Assembly (NCBI GenBank): GCA_907164885.2 | Contig: OU015501.1 | Coordinates: 22,098,631 to 22,162,630 of the forward strand | Direction: 5' to 3' | Length of the DNA stretch: 64,000 nt | DNA from: Dolomedes plantarius | Lineage: Eukaryota; Arthropoda; Arachnida; Araneae; Dolomedidae | Shown here: piece by piece, positions 11,497 to 21,561 of the stretch | Layout of the letters: each line of letters starts with the position of its first letter | Numbering within the stretch: position 1 is the first letter of the stretch | Made by a program: the position numbers and the translations under genes | Notes under the pieces: generated by a model | Databases searched by the model: none | Seen by the model: the letters and a program-made list of their open reading frames with translations, nothing else | Told to the model about the DNA's origin: nothing

Positions 11497-12196
11497 TCTA
11501 TATATATAAAACAGTTCCGTAACTGACTCATTCATTCACTGACTGACTGACTGACTGACTGACATACAACGCACAGACCAAACCGCTGGACCTAAAGGGC
11601 TGAAATTTTGCATGGCGATTCTTCTAATAGTGTAGGGGTGCACTAAGAAAGATTTTTCAACAATTCTTCTTAGATTTTTTTAAATTAAATTTTTAAGCTG
11701 TTTTTTAAACTTTTTTTTACGTTTGCATTTAAAATAATACATTGAGGGTTATAAAATTTATATCACGAGAAAGATCATAAAAATTCCTTCAAAATGAAAT
11801 TTTTTTCGAATTTTTACCTCCAATACCTGATTTTTGGTGAATTTTTAAAGATTAATTTTTAGAATTTAATTTATTAAATGCTGATCACGTGATTTCTTTT
11901 TCTGGTACTTTCAATAAATTTATCGTCACTTGCGTAACAACTAAATAGACAAAAAATATTTTTTTCTCTTTCTAATGCAGCAGATGATTGGATATTATCA
12001 AAAAAAAAATGCATATCCCTTACGATTTTTTTATAAATATATACAGATAGATAGATATATATTTTACATCAATTGTATACATTGATCATCGTATTTATTA
12101 TAAATATATATATTTATTTTTTGGCATAAATTGCATACGTTGACCGTTGTATTTTATTTGAATGTACTCCGTAGCGAAGCGCGGGTTTTCAGCTAG
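11497..12196 (+). mobile_element. Non-autonomous Helitron, copy 2
   Basis: This copy is co-linear with the one at 4837-5519. It begins TCTATATATATAAAACAG after an A and ends GCGGGTTTTCAGCTAG before a T. The 5' GACT tandem tract is longer than in copy 1. The shared interior includes CTAAAGGGCTGAAATTTTGC and ACTCCGTAGCGAAGCGCGGG. It sits 47 bp downstream of SINE copy A. No proteins are encoded. Confidence 0.8.
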
Positions 12197-12547
12197 TTAA
12201 TTTATATATTATTTCACTGAAATTAAGTTTAAATTTTTTCGTAACATTTCATTTGCTGTCATAGAGTTTTATCATCTCTCATAATCTTCCAATATAATCA
12301 AAGAACCACATACAAATAGTGCGGCATATCATGGAGTTAGGTTTAAAGCGTTACAAGCAGAACACACAAAATAATATTTTACCTTGTGTGAGAAAAATTT
12401 CTTCGCCACAAGATTTTTATGTTCCCCCTCAATCTGTGAAAAAAAAAAGAAAATGAAACAGAAATAAAACATAAGAGAAATAAGAACTCAAATATCTTTC
12501 AACTTCATCTATAAAGCACAAATAGCTTTAACTACCTGGCGTTGTCC

Positions 12548-12579
<32 letters not shown>

Positions 12580-13628
12580 TTAATCTATAACATTAGCATC
12601 TGTGGATAAGCGAAAATTAAATAACATAAGGAAATTAATTCATAAAGGTATATTATTTCTAAATTCATGCTGTATATCGCTTTGTTCAGATATACTATGC
12701 ACAAACATATTAAAGCATCGTTAGACAAATGTTCTATTATACATAATCTTTTTAGCTTTCCTTGCTGTGGCCAAAATGTAAAAATGTTTTGGCGTGCGTA
12801 TCCACTATTCTGCACCAAGCAGTATGAAGTACACATTTAGATACCAAACCATCTGTTAGACAATGACTAAAATTCATACTCGGTGAATGAGACAGTAACA
12901 TCGAGAATAAAACAAACAACTGAAAAGGCAAAATGAGGTTTTAATGCGATGGTTTCAAATTATCAAGGGAATGAGCTTTGGGAAAAATAATCGGATACAC
13001 GGGTTTTATGGTAGCCAGTGTTTTTGGATTGGTTGTACAAAGTAACTATGCTAAATTTGGTTCAAATTGGTAATAGCTCAATTCTTAAGCTTGATAACTA
13101 AATAGCTTGAGAAATATTATTTTGTTTATTATATTAAGTTTTAGGCATATTATATACATTGAAAAAATCTTAATGATTTAAATTTTATTTTTATACTTAC
13201 ATTTTATAATGAGGATTAGCTTTAAAAGCGCATGCGAGCGTATGTGTGTGTGTGGGGGGGGGGGGGCGATATATTAAAAGTTAACTCCTGCACCAGAAAA
13301 AAAATTCAGTAAAATCTTTTAAAAAACTAGCAGCAATTGAAACTGCAAAGCATAATTCAAAAAGAAATAAATATATTGATGTTTTGTCAATTGCATAACA
13401 ATAATAATTACTTTTTAGGACAAGGATGGTTACCTTGTCAAATACAGCTATTGCCATTCATTCTGTAAAAAAAAACCTCTGTGATCTACTAAAAGTAAAC
13501 AACCCAAACAGACTTAGCAAAAAAAAAAATGCAACCTTAAATATAAATTAACTCGAAATTCTGTCGCTTATACTTAACTAAACTTTTCGTTAGAAATATT
13601 CTTCATGCGGAATCTTCATGGTGTAAAG
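12197..13628. other. Intergenic, no gene recognised
   Basis: A TTTA tetranucleotide tract lies near 12553-12582, and a TG plus poly-G tract near 13240-13267. I see no supportable coding sequence. Confidence 0.45.
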
Positions 13629-13931
13629 CAGGGGTGTCAAACTCGCGGCCCGCGACGAACATTTTTGCAGCCCGACCAATATATTGGCACACAATACTAT
13701 ATAATAAAATAACCGACGCAGAATTATAATAAGATAGGAAGAATTCGCTAAATGTTTTTTTATGATACTCTTTTTTTGCTATTATTAAACAAAATGCATA
13801 TATTTATGTTGAATATACTGTAATTAGGTAAATAAACCTACGTTTCTATGAATATTGATTTTTTTTGCGGCCCACCTATAGTTAAACCTTGTTTGTTTGG
13901 CCCAAGGTAGCCTTTGAGTTTGACACCCCTG
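13629..13931. mobile_element. hAT MITE with perfect 8-bp target duplication
   Basis: The element is flanked by the identical octamer GTGTAAAG at 13621-13628 and 13932-13939. It starts CAGGGGTGTCAAACTCGCGG and ends TTTGAGTTTGACACCCCTG, which are clear terminal inverted repeats of hAT type. The GCGGCCCGCG and GCGGCCCACC segments near the ends are also typical of this group. It is 303 bp and non-coding, so it must have been moved by a hAT transposase encoded elsewhere. Confidence 0.93.
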
Positions 13932-14933
13932 GTGTAAAGCGTTAGATTTTAATGTTACAAATTTAATTTCTGAATGAAATAATAACTCTCAGATTTTGTA
14001 TCGAAATTTGTTTTGAAAAGTAATATCAAGTATTCAATATTTTCAGCTTCTTTAAAAACAAAATTATCAAATTTATCTGCATAGATTAAGATAATTATTT
14101 TGTTGAATATGGCTGTAGCTCTGCATTCCGTATTTACATTGTTCAATTGCAAGAAAGCATTCGAAATAAGCTACATAATGCATTTAATCAAAGCGGAAAC
14201 TTTTGATGAACGTAACTGTCGACCAAGCATAGAACATAAAAATAAAAAATCTTAGTGAGGTGGAGATTGACAGATTTAATTTCCACTTTCGACCTGTCGA
14301 TCGCAATAGACTTGTTGGTATGTAGGTTATAAGCTTTCCTTACGATAATCGTAATAATATCTGAACTGCTGTTAAAGTATTGACGACCAGAAAAATTTCA
14401 TAAAAAAAATTATTCCCGTTTTCAGTCTGTACTAATATTTATCTAACAAACTAATTTATTTACAACCACGAGTGTAGTCTATGAGCTTCATAAAAATTTA
14501 TTTTTAAGAATTATCTCAAACCATGGTGGTATTTAAAGCGCTGCATTGCGTCATATGATGTTCTTCTTTACAGAAAAAGAAAAAAAATGTATTTTGAAAT
14601 AGAGATAGGAGTTAAAACGTCTTTTTATTCTAATTCTTTTATCAGTGGGAAAAAATACTAAAATAGCTAAAACTCTGAATATGATGAAATAAAAATTCGA
14701 ACAGAATTAGGGAGAAGATAGATTGAATACTATTGCAGCGATGCTATTGCAAAGATGAAAGCTTTTACATAGATAAAAAATTAATATATTTTTCCAAAAA
14801 TGTGGTTTAAAGAGGTACCGATACTTCATTACAGGCGTGTTTAACCTGTGCTTCTACCGTTTATATTGCCGCGGTGCTTTGATCCATTTAAAATAATTTT
14901 ATTTCAAGCGGAAGTTTTATGTTTAATCTAAAG
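13932..14933. other. Intergenic, no gene recognised
   Basis: The sequence is AT-rich between two hAT MITEs. No coding region or repeat could be supported. Confidence 0.45.
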
Positions 14934-15233
14934 CAGGCCTTCAGAACTCGAAATGTGATAAGGGCCACATTACTTTAAGGTAAGTTGCTGTGGGCCGCAA
15001 GAAAATAGGATAGATAGGAAAATGAAAAATATTTTATCAAACAAAAAGTAAATTGCTGATCATTTTAAAAATTCAACAAACATTAATATTCATTGTTTAC
15101 ACATTCCTTTCGTAATATTACAAATCTAAAATTAATATTCCGTATTTTTTAGATTTATAATATTTTGCGTCTTTACAAAAGGCCTCGCGGGCCACAGAAT
15201 GAGGGCTGGTGGGCCGTATGTTGTGCAGGCCTG
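14934..15233. mobile_element. hAT MITE with perfect 8-bp target duplication (second family)
   Basis: The element is flanked by the identical octamer ATCTAAAG at 14926-14933 and 15234-15241. The ends CAGGCCTTCAGAAC and, in reverse complement, CAGGCCTGCACAAC form short terminal inverted repeats. They are followed by GGGCCACA-like segments in inverted positions. It is 300 bp and non-coding. Its terminal sequence differs from the MITE at 13629, so a related but distinct hAT transposase probably mobilised it. Confidence 0.92.
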
Positions 15234-16339
15234 ATCTAAAGTGCTTCGAGAATGAACGAGCAGTTCCTGAGATTGCGCGAGGAAAATTCCGTTAACTACT
15301 GATGAGAAGTCAAAAGATAAGTAAAATACAAAAACGCCTGCATGTTGAAATTTCAGGCTCTTCCATGTCAAGATCTCCTAACCTTTCTCAGTAACAGGAT
15401 AAAGAATAACAAGTCTAACTATTTATAATAAAAGCTGTCATCTTTCATTTTTGCAAACGAGATTGAAAAGAAACCCCAAATTAGAATTAATACAACTTAC
15501 GCAGTGTTCTAATGAGGAAAAAGAAAAAACAGGATCACGTCTGAGAGAAAACTTTTGGGGAACGCTTTGCAAATCTCGTGATACAACTGAGCTTAAAGCT
15601 TTACTGAGTCAGAAACAATGTCAAGCTTCTCATTAAGAATGTTATGACATTATCCCTGAAATGATAACCTTATTGTCCATCAATTTTACCAATTGTTTAC
15701 TATTCCTTTTGTATATTGATTGCTTTTGTATATGTATGTACTTTTGAAATTTCATTCGAAAGCCATTAGTTTATTTGTGTAGACTTCAGTCGCGGATGCT
15801 TGAAATCTTTCATCTTTCAGAATATTTTGTAATATTTGCAAATGAGGCCGTTAAATTAAAAAAAAAGTTATACTGCTAAAATTTACTTGTTGAAACGCCA
15901 TTTTTATTAGCCAGTAAAAATGGACAACCAAAAACTTGCTCATGAAACTCTGTATGCGTATCGAATTTGCATAAACGTAAGTAAAAATTTCCGTTTTCCA
16001 AATAAAAATTTCCTAAATCAGAAATTTTTTCTTGCTGTTTAGTGAGGTAAAAAAAAACTGATGCATCAAAAATATTAGCAGCATATTTTAGATTTTATAA
16101 TCAATGTATTTAATGTTATCATAATATATTGAAATTTTCGAAATTTTTCATTTATTTATATTGATCTGAGAATGAATACCTTATTGGCTCGAAATGTTAA
16201 GTAGAAATTTCATAGTTTAACCTCAGTTCATGTATGTTTATTGATTTGGATGCCTATATTATAATGCTTTATAATAAAACGTATATCTATTGACGAGTCA
16301 GTGCAAAAATAATGAAAATGACCCTTATTTTTTTATTTT
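15234..16339. other. Intergenic; one unassigned open segment
   Basis: On the plus strand a 61-codon frame runs to 15636 without an ATG (it opens at TTG, 15451). Its product is charged and contains three cysteines, including the stretch RENFWGTLCKSRDTTELKAL. A pyrimidine-rich tract precedes it, so a terminal exon cannot be excluded, but I recognise no family. Nothing else is supportable. Confidence 0.3.
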
Positions 16340-17015
16340 TTTCTTTAAAAAATTTATTACTTTGGTCGAGCAATTTTCAAGCTTTTTTAATTCCCCCCAT
16401 AAAGTTAAACTTGCCCAACTCAGTAAAATAAGTGTTAATTTCACTAATCACTTCGGAATTTGATGCTAATTTCTGCCCTGTAAGGAATTTTCCCTGTTTG
16501 GGAGCAAGTAGTGGTCCGAGGAGGCCAAATCTGTAGAATACGGAGGGTGGAGAGCAATTTTGTAGCGTAGTTCTAACAGTTTTGCTGCCGCAGTGGCAGA
16601 TGAATGAGCCGGACCATTGTCACGATGGAAAGAAACAGTGGCGTAGCGAGGGAGGGGCAAGGGGGTCTATGATGTCCCAGCCGCCACTCGCTGAGGGGCA
16701 CCAAAGGTCTATCATTTTAATTAATTCTATGTATTATATAACTATATGTTTTTCGGGGGGGGCGCCAAAAAGGTATCGTGTCCCGGGTGCTCGTTATTCT
16801 CGTTACGCCACTGGAAATGAACCTTTTTTAAAAATTAAAAGCGGCCTTTTTTATTAATTTAATTATTTAAACGATCCCGCAAAGATACATAGTACTCTCC
16901 GAGGATTGTTTTGTCATTTTCCAAGTTGGCAATAAAGATTTTACCATAGGCGCTGCCAAAAAACAGTGGTCATAATATTTTCTGCTGATGGAACCTTTTG
17001 TATTTTCTTTGGTGC
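16340..17015 (-). pseudogene. mariner transposase remnant split by a nested MITE
   Basis: On the minus strand, conceptual pieces match mariner (DD34D) transposase. Upstream are a degraded counterpart of the conserved FWDAHG region and KTILGEYYVSLRDRLN. After the MITE at 16636-16813 come FHRDNGPAHSSATAAAKLLE, with the second catalytic Asp, and LHPPYSTDLASSDHYLLPN, with the third. There are several frameshifts and stops. A copy of the same family lies at 59840-60550. No intact terminal repeats were found. Confidence 0.8.
16636..16813. mobile_element. 178-bp MITE nested in a mariner
   Basis: The ends CAGTGGCGTAGCGAGG and, in reverse complement, CAGTGGCGTAACGAGAAT form terminal inverted repeats of the hAT-like CAGTGGCG type. 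It interrupts mariner coding sequence just after GATGG on the plus strand, and similar A-rich bases (GAAAGAAA and GAAATGAA) flank the two sides as a likely decayed 8-bp duplication. The interior has a G-run and no coding capacity. It is younger than its mariner host. Confidence 0.8.
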
Positions 17016-17029
17016 AAGTTCACCCTGCT

Positions 17030-17380
17030 TCATCTCACTGTTTTGACTTCTTACATATGAAAGTTACCTATGAAAAGCCAGTGTGGCAAAACATTTTACC
17101 GGGCAGATTTGTTTTGGTTGAATTCCCCGGAGGTCCAAGGAACGTAACCCACTACAAATGTGTACAAAATGCGAATGACTACAACGGAAAATTTCTGTTA
17201 AGGTATACCAAAGAAACGATGATATTGCTACTCAATTTATATTAAAAGAAAATGATAAGAGTATTATTAATGTAGAATAAATTTTAGCAATTATGCCCAA
17301 TCCTGAAACCAAGGAAATGGACAGAGAAAAAATCTCTACGAGTTCCCTTTAAGTTTCTGTATTTGAAAATAATGATTTAA
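17030..17380 (+). pseudogene. Degenerate protein-coding fragment, family not identified
   Basis: A plus-strand frame encodes KPVWQNILPGRFVLVEFPGG and continues for about 40 residues. After a frame change it continues as INVEQILAIMPNPETKEMDR. The pattern of a basic lead-in, then P-G-x-F-V-L-V-E-F, then a short beta-rich stretch and an I-x-x-I-L-P-x-P segment looks like a small barrel-type domain. I associate such fragments with transposon-encoded or multicopy arthropod proteins, but I cannot name the family. Frameshifts show it is not an active gene. Confidence 0.4.
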
Positions 17381-18372
17381 AATTTTCATTCAATTACTCA
17401 CTTGATGTATTACTTAATAAAATGTCTCTGTAGTCTATGAGCCTAATTTCTTGAATGGGGTTTAATAAATAGGATACCTGAAATGTCTTTTTTATATTTA
17501 TTTTATCGACTTAACCAAGAAAATTTGGGGTAATTGTAAACGTTCGGCTAAGTTTTAAAACATAGCATGAAGCAATACAATGTTAACTAATTTACAATCA
17601 TCCTCATTTTTCTATCTGTATTTTTAAGTATAAAGAAAACACTTGTTTTCAATTCCCTATGTTGACGGAATACTTGTAAATGTTTGAGTTAATTGTAAAC
17701 TGTATTATAGAGCTCTTTAATATTGATATGTTATAAATTTTTTATATGCAACATAATAAAAAAGGTGAAAATAACTATATTATTGACAGTTATTCTAATT
17801 TTAATCCTAAATCATATTTTTAATAAGTTAAAATGTTTCGATCATTCATATACTTTTTATAATTACCCCACCTGACCCTATAAGTTTTTTTATTCTAATT
17901 TATATTAATTCCATTATTTATTGTACCTAAAAGATTCAGTTAATACTTTTACTGCAAAAGTTGATTTTTCATGGGAACATGAAAGGTTTTAGAGCATCAA
18001 TGAATTTATGTGAAGGTGGCCCACTATTTCAGTATCAATATTAAGCAATGTGTGTTGGTTTGGAGATTTTGCTTTCAATGTTTATCTTGTAAAGGCATTC
18101 ATGGCATTGCAATTAGAGTAAGAAATAAGGAGTGTCCTGTTTTGTAATGCTATTCCACCACACTTTTTCGCATTACCTATCTTGAAAACAAGCATCGAAA
18201 GATAAAGAAAATGAACTGCTGATGGGAAAAAAAACCTGTGATGTGAGGCTAATAAGGTACATGCAGGCTAATAGACATTCTCCGCTGTTTAAAAAAAATC
18301 ACATGATTTCACAAGAAAAATTTATTTAGGCAAGAGCTATACGCTCAGATTAAGAAATAAAGTTTAAAAATA
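17381..18372. other. Intergenic, no gene recognised
   Basis: The sequence is AT-rich with no supportable coding segment, repeat boundary or RNA gene. Confidence 0.45.
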
Positions 18373-19131
18373 CAAGGTGCGCCCATAAAGTAACCGGACA
18401 ATATTTTATAAATAAGAAAAATATTACTCACCTTCAAATAAATTTATCTCCTTCAAAATAATCGCCAAAGGAGTCTATACAATTTTTCTAACGTTTCTTC
18501 AAGTCATCGAAACACTTTTATAGGCATTGGAACTAACAGTTCGCAAAATACGCGTAACATTTGATTTAATATCCGAGACGTTTTCAAATCTCTGTCCTTT
18601 CAAGGATTTTGCATTTTTTTATTACAAAGGACTTATTCACCACGAATTTGTTCCTGAAAATCAAACAATTAATCAGTATTTTTACAAGGAGGGTCTTTTG
18701 CGATTAAGAAACAGGATAAAGCAAGTTAGGAAGGAACTGGTTGATTCTGGGCAATGGTTTCTTTTACATGATAATGCTAGGCCAGGTACAGCAATTTCTG
18801 TACAACAATATCTTGCTAAGCATTCAATTACAGTGATAAATCACCCACCATATTCTCCCGACTAATCGCCAGATGATTTTTTTCCTTTTTCCGAAGCTTA
18901 AGAAAGGACAAAGATTTGAAAACGTCTCGGATATTAAATCAAATGTTACGCGTATTTTGCGAACGGTTAGTTCCAACGCCTATAAACAGTGTTTCGATGA
19001 CTTGAAGAAACGTTGGAAAAATTGTATAGACTCCTTTGGCGATTATTTTGAAGGAGATAAATTTATTTGAAGGTGAGTGGTATTTTTCTTATTTATAAAA
19101 AATTGTCCAGTTACTTTATAGGCGCACCTTG
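18373..19131. mobile_element. Hairpin-rearranged mariner element with TA target duplication
   Basis: The element is flanked by TA on both sides. It begins CAAGGTGCGCCCATAAAGTA and ends in the inverted form GGCGCACCTTG. The left arm (about 18373-18602) is an inverted copy of the right arm (about 18902-19131). Both arms contain the 3' end of the transposase reading frame, for example the bases for SFGDYFEGDKF. The element thus has two head-to-head 3' ends and no 5' end, with a central transposase fragment of about 300 bp. The structure would fold into a hairpin with arms of about 230 bp. Confidence 0.9.
18605..19070 (+). pseudogene. mariner transposase C-terminal fragment
   Basis: The product includes YYKGLIHHEFVPENQTINQ, then WFLLHDNARPGTAISVQQYL with the second catalytic Asp, then INHPPYSPD. 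A stop codon follows, and after a frame change come FFLFPKLKKGQRFENVSDIK and DLKKRWKNCIDSFGDYFEGD, the family's usual C-terminus. The N-terminal DNA-binding domain and first catalytic Asp are missing. It is non-functional and lies within the hairpin-rearranged element. Confidence 0.88.
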
Positions 19132-19879
19132 TAGTTGTTTCAAAGATTATTTTTTTAGAGAGATCGGGAAATTTTAATGCAAAGGAATGTTTACTTAATG
19201 CTTAACGTTCAGTCCTCTAGTCTTTAGTACAAGCTAACATGAAATTTTCTTTTAGTATTGAGTCTTGTTATGTTATGTGATAAAAGAATCTCTTAAGTGT
19301 TCCAAATAATTTGCTAAAGAAAATCGTTTTCTTTACTTAAAATGTGCATGCACAAGAAAAGTGTTTCTTATATTTAAAAAGTTGTTTGTTCAAGAAAACA
19401 TCAGCTGTTGTGAGTTTGCAAGTGATAAAATCAATTGAAATAGTCCTCAATATTTCCACATATTTGATTTTTAAACCGTGTGAGTAGACTTTAAACACAC
19501 AATACTGTAAGCATACCGATTTCGTCCAGGTTTTTAATTTAGTAACAGCTGGAATGAAATGAAATAGGAATTTTTCGCGTAAATATTCTGCCTGTAGAAA
19601 AAGTGACGAACAAATTAAATTTCATGAGAGGGTGATCTATAATCTTTAAGTTAAGAGAATAATAATTTTGGGGGGAAATTTAAGGAACAAAAATTGTTCA
19701 AAGGAACAATTTTTGTTTGCAAATATAAAGATATTTGCAAACATGTCTTTTTATGTTTTTCTACATAAAAAATACTTGCCAGCTTAGTTAGGAGTTTTAA
19801 AAGGAAAAACAATATTTCAAGAAAATAGGCAAAAGAAACTTTATATTATGCAGTTAAAATAAGAAAGAGCCTTTTTTAT
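19132..19879. other. Intergenic, no gene recognised
   Basis: Only a small hairpin near 19683-19713 (GGAACAAAAATTGTT and its inverse) stands out. No coding sequence is supportable. Confidence 0.4.
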
Positions 19880-20530
19880 ACTGTGATGGCGGCGGACTCT
19901 CTACTTAACCCCCGGTATTATATATGAAATATGGTGAAGTTTCGTTACAGCTTTGAACGAGTATTTACCAGAGGTGATATCAAGTCCATCGATCAAGAGG
20001 CGTGCCGGCTGTATATGAACAACAAACAGACGAACAACGAGGACTAGAGTTCACGTGGTTTCTGGACAGAGAGCGGTTGTTCTGGAGGTATGCAGTCGAA
20101 GGAGAACCGGTTTGGACAGGTCTCGGCTTGAGGTAACCAGGTAACCAGAGAGAAAAGTCGCCAGACAGAGAAGGACAGGGGTCCGGCGTTGACGGAGGTC
20201 GACTTTGTTCGGACCAGCTGGATATTCGCGGGCCGTAGAGTCGCGTGGAAAGTGATTGTGATTTTTTGGCCGGAGTGCCTTACACGTGTGATTATAGATT
20301 TGGCTGGAGACCATGAATGCCCTGGAGGTGCAAAACTCTATTAATGTACATATTTTGTAAATACGCTAGAAGAATAAATGTGTTTTTTTACGTTCATTAA
20401 TCCAGCGTATTCTCAGGGATTTCTGAGGGAACAGGACGGCTAGGACTTAGCCATTGTTCGGCCTGCTATCCGAATAGACTGGGCAGGGAAGTCGAGTTGC
20501 CCAGTTTATGATAATAGGTATAGAATAAAT
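19880..20530 (+). mobile_element. LTR-like block (possible solo LTR)
   Basis: This block is visibly richer in G and C than its flanks. It begins near TGTGATGGCGGCGG and has a TATA-like stretch (TATTATATATGAAATATGG) near the start. It carries a polyadenylation signal AATAAA near 20373 followed by a T/G-rich tract. There is no sustained open frame. This architecture fits an LTR, but I could not define a terminal CA or a target duplication, so another retroelement end remains possible. Confidence 0.35.
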
Positions 20531-20940
20531 AAGATGTCTCTTCTTGAATTATATAACCCTTTTCGTTAAGCAAGGTAATCAGCAATAAATTTTATTGAGC
20601 GATTTTGTTGAATCAGAATAAACCGAAACCACTAATGGTGTTTAGAATTGTTTTTCGCTTTAATCAGCATTGCTTTTTATTAAAAAAATTCTTAATTCGA
20701 TATCTAATTTTTTCCATTAATTTAAAATGAAAATAAAAACTCTTTTATATGAGCTGTATCATTGTTTTTAGCGTTGAATTTACAGACACGGGGCTAATTA
20801 GCCCTTCCGCTGTTGTAGGTGAAATTTTCGTATCCTTGGAGTCGTGGTTGACGGGACATGAAGAACCGAGAAATGCGTGCGTATCTTTAGCGTTGCGGGC
20901 GAGATAACTAGCTCATTTTCATTAACGCTCAGCACTCTGA
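20531..20940. other. Intergenic, no gene recognised
   Basis: Mostly AT-rich sequence. The last 100 bp before the SINE are less so, but show no identifiable feature. Confidence 0.4.
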
Positions 20941-21282
20941 ATGGACCCGGGGAAACCTGGTGGTAAGAGAGTAAAAATTCGGATTTGAGGTTGTCAGGTT
21001 CGAATCCCGACAAGTGCCACTGAGCGCTCTCGTGTCCAAGCCGGGTATGGGCACGTTAAATCTGTAGGCCTGAAACTACCCTGGGTTATGTAAGGGTGGA
21101 AGGAAGATATGAACTCACCAGTTGTCATTCGGTCAAAATCGTAGTTGCACCTGGCAAAATGTCAGCATCCGACTCTTGCGGTGTCCAAATAGCCCTGTGC
21201 TAAACAGAAGCCCTGCAGCCCTTAGTGGGTCTGGTTAGGATTTATCTATCCAGGGGTCATTAGCAACAACAACAACAACAAC
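20941..21282 (+). mobile_element. tRNA-derived SINE, copy B
   Basis: The head is tRNA-like, with AACCTGGTGGTAAGAGAG in the A-box region and an exact B-box, GGTTCGAATCC. The body shares GGGTATGGGCACGTTAAATC, TCGGTCAAAATCG and GTGGGTCTGG with copies A and C. It ends in at least five AAC repeats. This copy best preserves the tRNA-like head. Confidence 0.82.
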
Positions 21283-21561
21283 TCTAAGTGGGATTTGGTG
21301 GCGTCTTGGGATGAATTCGTTGTGATGTACAACCTTATTTTTTCGTTCCTACCCATTTCAACAAAAAGCATGTAAGACCCTTCTGTCAGCCGGTGGTACT
21401 TCGAACAAATAGGAGGGGGGGGGGGCGACTCCTATAAATATTTGGCACTGTGGCCTCTTGCTGGTAAACAGACGCAGACCACGCTGAACAACAGCAGCGA
21501 AAGGGCTAATAACATTTTCAAACTTATTGATAATTCAGACAATGACAGCAAAAAAAATTAC

